Of a stretch of 64,000 nucleotides of DNA, positions 24,711 through 33,016 are shown in pieces. The position numbers and the translations under genes are program-made. The DNA comes from Suilimivivens sp009774465 (GTDB lineage Bacteria; Bacillota; Clostridia; Lachnospirales; Lachnospiraceae): contig CANDAE010000010.1 of the NCBI GenBank assembly GCA_947382645.1, positions 1 to 64,000 of the forward strand, in the 5' to 3' direction. Position 1 is the first letter of the stretch; every line of letters begins with the position of its first letter. Below the pieces are notes generated by a model, which was not told the origin of the DNA, made no database searches, and saw nothing but the letters and a program-made list of their open reading frames with translations.

Positions 24711-25859
24711 TTATTTTGAAGAATCATGAATTTTAATCAATCGAAAAACCTGCTCCACCGTATCCGTCATATTTCTGACTGCGTTGTCCTCCTTCATAGC
24801 TTCTTCCAAACTGACTGCCGATCTGATTATGGGAAAAAATGCATCTATTCCTGCCTTGTTACAAAGTTCTGCCTCTGCTCCTGCGCTTCCCGTAAAAGCA
24901 AGTACAGGCCTGCCATACTGTTTGGCAAGCTCCGCCACACCTACAGGGGCTTTTCCCTGCATTGTCTGTCCATCCAGTCTGCCCTCCCCCGTAATAACAT
25001 AATCAGCATCCTTTATGTTTTCTGCCAGGTCAGTTTCTTCTAAAATAATTTTTACCCCTGATTCCAACGTCCCATTTAAAAACGCCTGAAACGCAAAGCC
25101 CAATCCTCCGGCAGCTCCCGCGCCGGGGCAGGAATCATCTGCTTTCGGAAAGATTTCCTTTGCCACTTTGGCAAAGTGCATTAATCCTTTATCCATACAC
25201 TCTACCATCTTAAGGGTGGCGCCTTTTTGCGGTCCGTAAACTGCACTTGCGCCTTTGGGGCCACACAAAGGATTTCTTACGTCACAGGCTACCCGAAAAG
25301 TGCAATCATTAAGCTCCGGTATTGCATCCCCGGCATGAATTCGAAAAATTTTCTCCAGCTCTCCTCCGCCAAATCCCACCTGTTTTCCTTCTTTATCAAG
25401 TATGGAAAACCCTAAAGCCTGGAGCATACCAATTCCCCCGTCATTGGTAGCACTGCCTCCAATTCCCACAATAAACTTCCGGCAGCCCTTTTCTATTCCG
25501 TTCCGAATCATTTCTCCAACGCCATAGGTAGTAGCTGCCAGAGGATTCCTTTTCTCCTCCGGAACCAGCACAAGACCTGCCGCAGCAGCCATCTCCATAA
25601 CTGCTGTTTTATTATCCTCTAAAATACCATATTCACATTCAAGGAGTTCGCCCAATGGTCCTTTAACAGAACAGTTCACCATCCTGCCGCCCATTCTCTG
25701 AATCAATGCTTCTGTCGTGCCTTCACCTCCATCCGCCAGAGGAAAAACTTTCACCTGCGCATCCGGATATACCCGCCTGATCCCGGCTTTTACCGCTTCG
25801 CCTGCTTTCACAGAAGACATGCTTCCCTTAAAGGAATCTATCGCTGCCACAACCTTCAT
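24711..25859 (-). CDS. Glycerate kinase (GarK/GlxK family)
   Basis: A 382-residue glycerate kinase that phosphorylates D-glycerate with ATP; GarK/GlxK-type enzymes make 2-phosphoglycerate, which enters lower glycolysis. The family opening VVAAIDSFKGSMSSVKAGEA, PLADGGEGTTEAL and the GIGGSATNDGGIGML loop are clear, and the length fits. No glyoxylate, tartronate or glucarate genes are beside it. It may be transcribed on its own: a terminator stands behind it and the blaR1-like gene ends 42 bases upstream. Confidence 0.93.
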   Translation of the reverse strand: MKVVAAIDSFKGSMSSVKAGEAVKAGIRRVYPDAQVKVFPLADGGEGTTEALIQRMGGRMVNCSVKGPLGELLECEYGILEDNKTAVMEMAAAAGLVLVPEEKRNPLAATTYGVGEMIRNGIEKGCRKFIVGIGGSATNDGGIGMLQALGFSILDKEGKQVGFGGGELEKIFRIHAGDAIPELNDCTFRVACDVRNPLCGPKGASAVYGPQKGATLKMVECMDKGLMHFAKVAKEIFPKADDSCPGAGAAGGLGFAFQAFLNGTLESGVKIILEETDLAENIKDADYVITGEGRLDGQTMQGKAPVGVAELAKQYGRPVLAFTGSAGAEAELCNKAGIDAFFPIIRSAVSLEEAMKEDNAVRNMTDTVEQVFRLIKIHDSSK

Positions 25860-25901
25860 ACTTGTCTGCTCCTTTTTACTTAATCTTACAACAGCATTTT
25901 C

Positions 25902-27650
25902 TTATCCGGAAGTTGTACTCTGCTCTAATTCCAGAAACACCGGTTCAACAAACTCCCCATTTTCCATAACACCAAAATGCAGATGTGAGCCTGCTGAAGC
26001 GCCAGTCTTTCCCACCTCGGCAATTTTCTGCCCCTGCTCCACCAGCTCTCCTTCTTCCACAAAAATCTCTTTACAGGAAGTATAATAAGTATAAGCTCCA
26101 TTGATCTGATGATACAGCACTACATAATTTCCATCCTTCGCATCAAATCCAGTCTGATAAACCTCTCCTGCCTGAGCAGCAACAATATCTGCTCCTTCTT
26201 CCGCCGCCAAATCCACCCCATTATGCAGAATCGTTTCTCCTGTCACCGGATTGGTTCTGCTTCCATATCCATCTGATACTCTTGTATAGGAGGGACAGGG
26301 GTTGCTATACATTAAAGCACCTTCGTCTGCATCTCCAAACTGCTGTGCTTCCAACAATTGTTCCTGCAGCCGCTGTTCCATTTCCTGAATCTGCTGTTCC
26401 ATTTCCCGAATTTGCTGCTGTTCTTCTAAAATCTGCTCTTCCTTCTCCCGAAGGAGGTGTTCTGTGTCCTTAAGATTCTGCTCTGTCTCCTGAAAGCCCT
26501 TCTCTCCATCTGGCAGTATTTCCGCTTCACCTTCTGTCACTGCTTCATTTTCCGTCTCTGCACCCTCGCTTATATTTTCAGATAAAGGCACGACCTCATT
26601 AACTTCCTGTGCTCTCTGGCCAGCTGCAGTAAATGTAACTGCTGCCAATACTATCGTCACCAAAATCACTCCGGTCGTCACAGCAAGTAACTTTTCAGGC
26701 TTTTTTGCAATTCTTCCCACTCTCTGCCTGATTCCTTTCTCACCGCCGCTCATTGTAGATGCAATTCCCATTTTGCTCCTTTCAGAAGAATAGCCTGTAA
26801 TCAGCCCAACCAGTGTTTTACCATAGGCAAATCTTTCTTCTTCTCCCAAAAGACGGATTGCCGCTTCATCACAGGCCAGTTCGCTATCCTGTTTGGATAG
26901 ATAAGCTGCCACCCATACAAGAGGATGGAACCAATACACTGTAATGAGGCAGCATCTTATTATCACCCATAAATAGTCCAAATGCCGATAATGGCAATAT
27001 TCATGTGCCAGAATATGGGTAAGCTGTTTTTCCTCTTCCGCCATTTCCTGCGTAAGATAAATATTCCGCCCTGACAAACAGGGAGAAGGCAGTCCTTCTA
27101 CTGTATAAACCTTTAAAATCTTCGAATAAGGATTTCCTGTTTTTAACTTCTTTCTGTTTTCCCGTAAGTACTTCTTCCATTTTATTTGATAAAAAATCAT
27201 ATAACTGCCAACTATAACCACACCGGTTAACCAGATTAACAGCAAATATCCTGTCATTTTATGCCGCACCGTCTGGCCTGTTCTTACCGGATTATCTGTA
27301 ATACCTGGCATCTGTTCATAAACCTGCTCATTCATTCCGGCCGCATACCCATTTGCCTGCTGAATATCCTGATTACCCGCCTCCAGGTCTTTAGCCTGAT
27401 TATCCTGCTGCAACATTTGGCTTTGATTTTCTTCGTTTACTTCCTGCAGGTATTCAATGATACCTTTCTCTGGAAGCAGGTTCATTACACTAATCGGACT
27501 ATTCCAAAGAGAAAAAGGAAGCATAAGCCGCAGCGCTGCCGGCAGCCACAACATATATTGCAAAAGGGGACTGATTTTTTCCTTTACCAGATGCCTTATC
27601 AACAAAATTGACAAAATTAATACAGATGAGCTTACTAATAAATCTCTCAT
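25902..27650 (-). CDS. BlaR1-like M56 sensor fused to an M23 domain
   Basis: A 582-residue membrane sensor. Residues 1-340 are a BlaR1/MecR1-type M56 metalloprotease: helices near 1-20, 33-52, 133-155 and 320-342, zinc motif HEYCH (LAHEYCHYRHLDYLW) and SELACDEAA. On receiving a signal such proteases lead to loss of the BlaI repressor. Instead of a penicillin-binding sensor, the outside part is a Glu/Gln-rich coiled coil (about 385-435) and an M23/LytM domain (about 465-575). Zinc ligands H476, D480 and H558 are present, as is H556, but the Y-x-H histidine is S525 (TYYTS). It may sense peptidoglycan rather than cut it. It overlaps blaI by 4 bases. Confidence 0.9.
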   Translation of the reverse strand: MRDLLVSSSVLILSILLIRHLVKEKISPLLQYMLWLPAALRLMLPFSLWNSPISVMNLLPEKGIIEYLQEVNEENQSQMLQQDNQAKDLEAGNQDIQQANGYAAGMNEQVYEQMPGITDNPVRTGQTVRHKMTGYLLLIWLTGVVIVGSYMIFYQIKWKKYLRENRKKLKTGNPYSKILKVYTVEGLPSPCLSGRNIYLTQEMAEEEKQLTHILAHEYCHYRHLDYLWVIIRCCLITVYWFHPLVWVAAYLSKQDSELACDEAAIRLLGEEERFAYGKTLVGLITGYSSERSKMGIASTMSGGEKGIRQRVGRIAKKPEKLLAVTTGVILVTIVLAAVTFTAAGQRAQEVNEVVPLSENISEGAETENEAVTEGEAEILPDGEKGFQETEQNLKDTEHLLREKEEQILEEQQQIREMEQQIQEMEQRLQEQLLEAQQFGDADEGALMYSNPCPSYTRVSDGYGSRTNPVTGETILHNGVDLAAEEGADIVAAQAGEVYQTGFDAKDGNYVVLYHQINGAYTYYTSCKEIFVEEGELVEQGQKIAEVGKTGASAGSHLHFGVMENGEFVEPVFLELEQSTTSG

Positions 27651-28039
27651 TTTTCTTTTGTTTCCTCCTCTGCTTTTTTCAAAATATCATATAATTCATC
27701 AATTTCACTTTTAGAAAGTACTTTCTTTTCCACCATTGTATTGAGCATCAGCCCCATCCGCCCATCAAACACCTTATGTAAAAATTCCTCTGTTTCCTGT
27801 AAGGCAGCTTCTTCCTTTTTAATGTCCGGATAATATAGCTTCGCCCTCCCTCCTTCTTCATAGTGAATTGCTTTCTTTTCCTCCATCCGTTTCAAAAAAG
27901 TCATTACCGTATGTTTTGTCCATCCTGTGGTTTCTTTTAGCAAATTAGTAATCTGCATCATTGTTTTGGGAGATTCCTCCCATAACAGGTTCATTACCTT
28001 CCATTCCGCTTCTGATAATTTTATTTTATTTGTACTCAT
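27647..28039 (-). CDS. blaI: BlaI/MecI-family transcriptional repressor
   Basis: A 130-residue winged-helix repressor. The family opening LSEAEWKVMNLLWEESPKTM, the recognition region WTKHTVMTFLKRMEEKKAI and the wing YYPDIKKEE are present, followed by the helical dimer and cleavage region. Such repressors keep their own operon and beta-lactam or cell-wall response genes off until the coupled sensor signals. The sensor gene starts within its last codons (4-base overlap). Its promoter lies within a long palindrome upstream. No beta-lactamase gene is in the window, so its targets lie elsewhere or are limited to itself. Confidence 0.92.
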   Translation of the reverse strand: MSTNKIKLSEAEWKVMNLLWEESPKTMMQITNLLKETTGWTKHTVMTFLKRMEEKKAIHYEEGGRAKLYYPDIKKEEAALQETEEFLHKVFDGRMGLMLNTMVEKKVLSKSEIDELYDILKKAEEETKEK

Positions 28040-28090
28040 ATATTGTTCTTTCCTCCAGCTTACTTAAATCACCATATTTACATATAAATA

Positions 28091-28152
28091 GATACGGTTG
28101 ACAAATGCCTACCTGTAGTGTAATCCTTTGGTAGTCATTTGTCAACCGTATC
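28091..28152. promoter_or_regulatory. Palindrome carrying the blaI promoter
   Basis: GATACGGTTGACAAATG (28091-28107) is repeated as its exact complement at 28136-28152; CTACC/GGTAG inside extends the stem to 22 pairs with one mismatch. On the minus strand the 28145-28140 TTGACA in one arm and TACACT (28122-28117) in the loop, 17 bp apart, make the blaI promoter. The ACTACA half-site within the loop resembles BlaI/MecI operators. The hairpin also lies behind the amylase gene and may end its transcript. Confidence 0.6.
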
Positions 28153-28186
28153 TTTCAGATATTTTTAAATAAACCTTCGATTCAAA

Positions 28187-30283
28187 TTACTCATATTTAA
28201 GCACAATAGCCGAAGTCCTGGGAAGATTTAATGTGATTTTTCCTGAAATAACCGGATACTCACGGGATTCTGTGGAAAATCCTTCTGCTGTGGTAAGAAT
28301 CAGGCTTCTTACAATGCTTTCCTTTGGAATGCCCAAATGCCAGATAGTCAGCTCCCTTGCCACTTCACGGTCATTGTTATTTACCAGTACAACAATTGCA
28401 GATTTCCTGTTAAATCTTCCATAACTAATAATATTATAATCCTGATCCACAAATTTAAGCGAACCGGTTAAAAGTTCCTGATTTTCCTTATGAATGCGGA
28501 TCATTTCTTTATGAAACTGTATCAGCTCCAAATCCTCATGTCCCCAGGGATAGGTTCTTCTGTTATCAGGATCGGTAAATCCGCAGACTCCCGCCTCATC
28601 ACCATAATAAATGGTAGGAGCCCCCGGCCACGTCATCTGCATGACTACCGCTTCACGCATAACTGCCTTATTAATGCCTTCATCTGCTGCATGTGCGCCT
28701 AATGTATTGGTTCTCCCCACTTTTCGGCTGGTTCTGGATAAAAACCTGGAGTGATCGTGATTAGACAGTTCATTCATGGCAATCTGAAGAGACGGAGTAG
28801 TAAAACTTGCCATATGATGCATCATTGCCCCCACAAAGCTGTCTGCATTTCCATACATATCCTCCCGATACTCATCACTGTGCTTCTGCATACCGGTAAG
28901 GAACCAGGTTATCGGCTCCATAAATGCATCATAGTTCATTACCGTATCCCATTCTTTTCCATTCAGCCAGCTTCGGGAACTGCCATAATGCTCCGCCAGA
29001 ACAATTGCTTCAGGATTGGCATTTTTCACTACCTTTCGAAATACCTTCCAAAAATAATGATTAAATCCGGGTGTGTGGCCTAAATCTGCTGCCACATCCA
29101 AACGCCATCCATCCACATTATATGGAGGCGATACCCACTTGGCCGCTACATGCATTACATAGTCAAAAAGATCTTTTGATTTTTCATAATTTAATTTGGG
29201 GAGAGTATCGTGTCCCCACCAGCCATCATAGGTTGTGTTATAAGGCCATGCTTCCTCATTACGAAACTCAAAATAATCAGAATATGGACTTTCCTTACAA
29301 ATATGCGCACCCTTTTCATAACCTTCTGCATTTTCGTAAATTCTTTCTCTGTCCATCCACTTATTAAAAGAACCGCAATGATTAAACACACCGTCCAATA
29401 TAACTTTCATGCCTCTTCTGTGTGCTTCTTCTACCACCTTTGCAAACAGTTCATTGCTGGCATCCAAATTCTTTTTATTAGTCACCCTGTCAATATACCT
29501 TGATGCAAATCTGTTTTCCTTCTGATCATGAGAAAGAAGCTCTCCCTCATCACTTACAATTTTTCCAAAATGTGGATCAATATTGTCATAATCCTGAATA
29601 TCATACTTATGGTTAGAAGGGGAAACAAATAAAGGATTAAAATAAATTACATCAATTCCCAATTCCTGAAGGTAATCCATTTTATCCAGAACTCCCTGTA
29701 AGTCTCCGCCATAAAACTCCCTGACTCCCATAACTGCAGGATACTTATCCCAGTCCTCCACCTTCACCGTCTTATCTCCAATATACTCATATTCGGAAGT
29801 AAGCACATCATTGGAAGGATCGCCATTATAAAAGCGGTCCACATAAATCTGATACATGACGGCGCCTTTTGCCCACTTGGGCGTCTTAAACCCGGGGATT
29901 ACCCGAAATACATATTCAGGCGACGTCTCACTCACCACACCGCGGGTATCATAAAGGCAGGTAATTTTACCAACTCTGACTTCAAAATAATAAGAAAACT
30001 CTTCTGCTCCTAACTCCACCTCGCATGCAAAATAATCAAAGTATTCGTCATGGCTCTCCTTTTTCATAAAATGCCGGTTTTTATGACTAATCATAATTAC
30101 TCTGTCAATATTATTAGCCGCTGAGCGAAATCTGATTGTAACTTTTGAATAAGGATTTGGTTCAGCAGGAGACAAATAATCTTCCGTAGTGTCGCTAAAC
30201 AAAGCTTTTCGATTAAAAACAGGCCGCATGTTTGCTATATACTGACTGTTCTGTTCTGCTTTTATTAATCGATCAAAATCCAT
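28187..30283 (-). CDS. GH13 alpha-glycosidase, neopullulanase/cyclomaltodextrinase-like
   Basis: A 698-residue cytosolic glycoside hydrolase (no signal peptide). An N-terminal beta domain (about 1-130, CBM34-like) precedes the GH13 barrel. The four conserved regions are DGVFNHCG, VDGWRLDVAAD with the nucleophile Asp, VLAEHYG with the acid Glu, and LSNHDHSR. A small C-terminal beta domain follows. This build is typical of neopullulanase, maltogenic amylase and cyclomaltodextrinase, which break imported maltodextrins or cyclodextrins. No sugar transporter is adjacent. It has its own promoter and lies alone. Confidence 0.92.
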   Translation of the reverse strand: MDFDRLIKAEQNSQYIANMRPVFNRKALFSDTTEDYLSPAEPNPYSKVTIRFRSAANNIDRVIMISHKNRHFMKKESHDEYFDYFACEVELGAEEFSYYFEVRVGKITCLYDTRGVVSETSPEYVFRVIPGFKTPKWAKGAVMYQIYVDRFYNGDPSNDVLTSEYEYIGDKTVKVEDWDKYPAVMGVREFYGGDLQGVLDKMDYLQELGIDVIYFNPLFVSPSNHKYDIQDYDNIDPHFGKIVSDEGELLSHDQKENRFASRYIDRVTNKKNLDASNELFAKVVEEAHRRGMKVILDGVFNHCGSFNKWMDRERIYENAEGYEKGAHICKESPYSDYFEFRNEEAWPYNTTYDGWWGHDTLPKLNYEKSKDLFDYVMHVAAKWVSPPYNVDGWRLDVAADLGHTPGFNHYFWKVFRKVVKNANPEAIVLAEHYGSSRSWLNGKEWDTVMNYDAFMEPITWFLTGMQKHSDEYREDMYGNADSFVGAMMHHMASFTTPSLQIAMNELSNHDHSRFLSRTSRKVGRTNTLGAHAADEGINKAVMREAVVMQMTWPGAPTIYYGDEAGVCGFTDPDNRRTYPWGHEDLELIQFHKEMIRIHKENQELLTGSLKFVDQDYNIISYGRFNRKSAIVVLVNNNDREVARELTIWHLGIPKESIVRSLILTTAEGFSTESREYPVISGKITLNLPRTSAIVLKYE

Positions 30284-30323
30284 ATGTAATTAACTCCGTT
30301 TCCATAAAATGCAATCCATGTAT

Positions 30324-30352
30324 ATCTTATACTATCCCCAATACTTTATCAA
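30324..30352 (-). promoter_or_regulatory. Probable amylase promoter
   Basis: Minus strand TTGATA (30352-30347) and TAAGAT (30329-30324) at 17-bp spacing, about 40 bases before the amylase ATG. The -10 match is only partial. Confidence 0.45.
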
Positions 30353-30398
30353 GGTATTCGTCAAAGACTGAATGTTGTTACAAAAATTGCCGGGCAGT

Positions 30399-30430
30399 AA
30401 AAAAGACAGTAACACGTTACTGTCCTTTTT
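30399..30430. terminator. Bidirectional terminator between amylase and ftsH
   Basis: GACAGTAA and TTACTGTC close a 4-base loop, with A-runs on the left and TTTTT on the right, so that both directions have a U-tract. It probably ends the ftsH transcript, about 160 bases behind the ftsH stop. Confidence 0.8.
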
Positions 30431-30587
30431 AGAGAAGGTATTTCTTTCTTATGGGGTATAGCAAAAAACTATATAATGTATTGGGGGGGTTACAAGTAGT
30501 ATAATAGCATACACCCCATTTTGCGTAAATACTCACGATTCATAAATATTACAATTTTTATCCTGTATTTTTGTGCAATATATACAA

Positions 30588-32426
30588 TTACTCACTAAAG
30601 AACGCTTCGGGTGAAGTATCCTTCTGGTCAAACAGCGCTTCAAATTCCTCTCTTCCAATCTTTTCCTTCTTGAGAAGTTCCTCCGCACACTTATGAAGAA
30701 CCTCCATATGCTCTAGAATAATTGCCCTGGCCTTTCCATAGCAATCGTCAATGATTGACTTCACTTCTCTGTCTATCTCACCGGAAACCAGTTCGCTGTG
30801 ACTCTTGGTATGAGCAAGATCCCTGCCGATAAACACTTCATCATCATCACTGTTATAATTTATCACGCCAATATTTTCGGACATACCATACCTTGTAACC
30901 ATGTCTCTGGCTGCCTTGGTCGCCTTCTTAATATCGCTGGAAGCCCCGGTAGTGATATCGCCAAAAATAATTTCCTCTGCAATCCTGCCGCCCAAAGATA
31001 CCATAATATCCTGCAGCATCTTACCCCTGGTAATAAACATATCATCATTTTCAGGAAGAGGCATGGTATAACCTGCCGCTCCCAAACCTGTCGGAATAAT
31101 AGAAACGGTATAAACAGGCCCTACATCCGGCAGTACATGGAACAAAATTGCATGCCCTGCTTCATGGTAGGCGGTAATTTTCTTTTCCTTCTCCGTAATA
31201 ATGCGGCTTTTCTTTTCGGCACCGATTCCCACCTTAATAAAGGATTTCCTGATATCCTCCTGAACCACATAGCTTCTGTTTTCCTTAGCAGCCGCAATAG
31301 AAGCCTCATTCAAAAGGTTCTCCAAATCTGCTCCGGTAAATCCGGCTGTGGTCTGAGCTATCTGTTTTAAGTCCACATCCTCTGCAAGAGGCTTATTCTT
31401 TGCATGTACTTTAAGAATATCTTCCCTGCCTCCTACATCCGGTCTGTTTACGCTGATCTTTCTGTCAAAACGTCCGGGACGCATAATGGCAGGATCTAAG
31501 ATATCCACACGGTTAGTTGCCGCCATCACGATAATGCCTTCGTTTACGCCAAAGCCATCCATCTCAACCAGCAGCTGATTCAAGGTCTGTTCCCTTTCAT
31601 CATGACCGCCGCCCATACCGGTTCCTCTCCGTCTTGCCACCGCATCAATCTCATCTATAAATACAATACAGGGGGAATGTCTTTTTGCCTCTTCAAACAA
31701 ATCACGCACTCTGGATGCACCCACACCTACAAACATCTCAACAAAATCTGATCCTGAAATGCTGAAAAAGGGCACCCCTGCTTCTCCTGCAATTGCTTTT
31801 GCCAACAGAGTTTTACCTGTACCGGGCGCTCCTTCCAAAAGAACTCCTTTGGGAATTCTGGCACCTACCCTGGTAAATTTAGCAGGCTCCTTTAAAAATT
31901 CCACGATTTCTTCCAGTTCTTCCTTTTCTTCCTTAAGGCCTGCCACATCCTTCAAAGTAATCTTTCCGTCTCCCATAGAAAGCTTTGCCCTGCTTTTTCC
32001 AAAGTTCATCATCTTATTGCTGCCACCTGAACTCTGGCTGTTCATCATAACGAAAAAGAATACCATAACAATAATGGCTAAAAGTACCGGGAACACACTG
32101 GTTAAAAACCAGCTTTCCTCCTGCACCTTTTTCACATCCGGATCCAGCCCGTAAGAAATAAGAAGCTGTTCTATTTCAGATACATCTGTCACATATAATG
32201 TCTTGCCCGGGCCTTCACTTAAAACAAAATCAACTTCTCCAGTAGGCGTTTCCCTGCTGGGAGAAATGCTTGCATATACTACCTTTCCTGCTTCCAGGTC
32301 CCTGATCAGCTCACCTCTGGTATATTCTACCCGTCCTCCATCCAAAAGACTCGGTATAATCAATAGTGCCAGCAAAAGCAGTACAAGTACAAAATATGCA
32401 TTATAACCTCTGTTTCTCTTATTCAA
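30588..32426 (-). CDS. ftsH: ATP-dependent zinc metalloprotease FtsH
   Basis: A 612-residue membrane AAA protease that unfolds and degrades membrane and short-lived soluble proteins. Two helices (about 8-24 and 105-126) flank an extracytoplasmic domain. The AAA module has Walker A GAPGTGKTLL, Walker B VFIDEIDAVARR and the second region of homology NRVDILDPAIMRPGRFDR; the pore motif is MFVGVGASRVRD. The zinc site is HEAGH. It is the last gene of the conserved tilS-hpt-ftsH set and starts 43 bases behind hpt. Length and domains are usual for Clostridia. Confidence 0.97.
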   Translation of the reverse strand: MNKRNRGYNAYFVLVLLLLALLIIPSLLDGGRVEYTRGELIRDLEAGKVVYASISPSRETPTGEVDFVLSEGPGKTLYVTDVSEIEQLLISYGLDPDVKKVQEESWFLTSVFPVLLAIIVMVFFFVMMNSQSSGGSNKMMNFGKSRAKLSMGDGKITLKDVAGLKEEKEELEEIVEFLKEPAKFTRVGARIPKGVLLEGAPGTGKTLLAKAIAGEAGVPFFSISGSDFVEMFVGVGASRVRDLFEEAKRHSPCIVFIDEIDAVARRRGTGMGGGHDEREQTLNQLLVEMDGFGVNEGIIVMAATNRVDILDPAIMRPGRFDRKISVNRPDVGGREDILKVHAKNKPLAEDVDLKQIAQTTAGFTGADLENLLNEASIAAAKENRSYVVQEDIRKSFIKVGIGAEKKSRIITEKEKKITAYHEAGHAILFHVLPDVGPVYTVSIIPTGLGAAGYTMPLPENDDMFITRGKMLQDIMVSLGGRIAEEIIFGDITTGASSDIKKATKAARDMVTRYGMSENIGVINYNSDDDEVFIGRDLAHTKSHSELVSGEIDREVKSIIDDCYGKARAIILEHMEVLHKCAEELLKKEKIGREEFEALFDQKDTSPEAFFSE

Positions 32427-32469
32427 AATTACTACCTCTCCTGCCGGAAGAATCCGGCTCTATCTTTCT

Positions 32470-32994
32470 TTACTCAAATTCTACCACACCGATATAGGGA
32501 AGATTTCTATATTTCTGGTCGTAATCCAGACCATACCCTACCACAAACTCATCAGGAATCTGAAAACCGGTATAATCCACATGTACATCTGCAACTCTGC
32601 GCTCCGGTTTATCCAGTAAAGTGCAAAGTTTCAGGCTTGCCGGTTCCCTGTTTTTAAGCATTTCAAGAAGATAGCTTAAAGTATGTCCGGAATCCACAAT
32701 ATCCTCTATCACAATCACATCCCTGTCCTTTAAAGGCTCATCAAGATCCTTTACAATTCTCACCACTCCGCTGGACTTTGTATCGCTTCCGTAACTGGAT
32801 ACTGACATAAAATCCAAAGAAACCGGCACAGTGATTCTCTTTGCCAGTTCACACATAAAAAAGCTGCCGCCCTTTAACACACATACCAGATGAACCTGAC
32901 GTCCTTCATAGTCTTTACTGATTTGTTGTCCAATCTCCTTGATCTTGGCATCCACTTCTTCTTCAGACAGTAGAACCTTAATTTTTTCAGCCAT
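32470..32994 (-). CDS. hpt: Hypoxanthine phosphoribosyltransferase
   Basis: A 174-residue purine salvage enzyme that makes IMP or GMP from hypoxanthine or guanine and PRPP. The PRPP loop is VIVIEDIVDSGHT; CVLKGGSFFM and FVVGYGLDYDQKYRNLPYIG are typical. The frame is open to 33171, but the extension overlaps tilS; AAGGAG eight bases before ATG 32994 and the usual MAEKIKVLLS opening set the start. It lies between tilS (22-base gap) and ftsH, as in most Firmicutes. Confidence 0.96.
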   Translation of the reverse strand: MAEKIKVLLSEEEVDAKIKEIGQQISKDYEGRQVHLVCVLKGGSFFMCELAKRITVPVSLDFMSVSSYGSDTKSSGVVRIVKDLDEPLKDRDVIVIEDIVDSGHTLSYLLEMLKNREPASLKLCTLLDKPERRVADVHVDYTGFQIPDEFVVGYGLDYDQKYRNLPYIGVVEFE

Positions 32995-33016
32995 TTTCAC
33001 AGCTCCTTTCGTTACT

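Larger units (their letters stand above)
30284..30587. other. AT-rich intergenic region, amylase to ftsH
   Basis: 304 bases without a gene. It holds the amylase promoter, a bidirectional hairpin terminator and, between them and ftsH, AT-rich sequence with a run of seven G (30483-30489) flanked by ATGGGGT (30451) and its complement ACCCCAT (about 30513-30519). I see no open frame with a ribosome site and no recognisable RNA motif. Confidence 0.6.

Noticed and set aside
30451..30519. Run of seven G flanked by ATGGGGT/ACCCCAT as a possible RNA element
   Set aside because: Only seven pairs with a long loop, no conserved motif and no gene that it could control in the right position.
30798..31370. 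190-codon open frame on the plus strand
   Set aside because: It is antisense to the AAA and protease region of ftsH, has no ribosome site and no recognisable domain; ftsH is certain.
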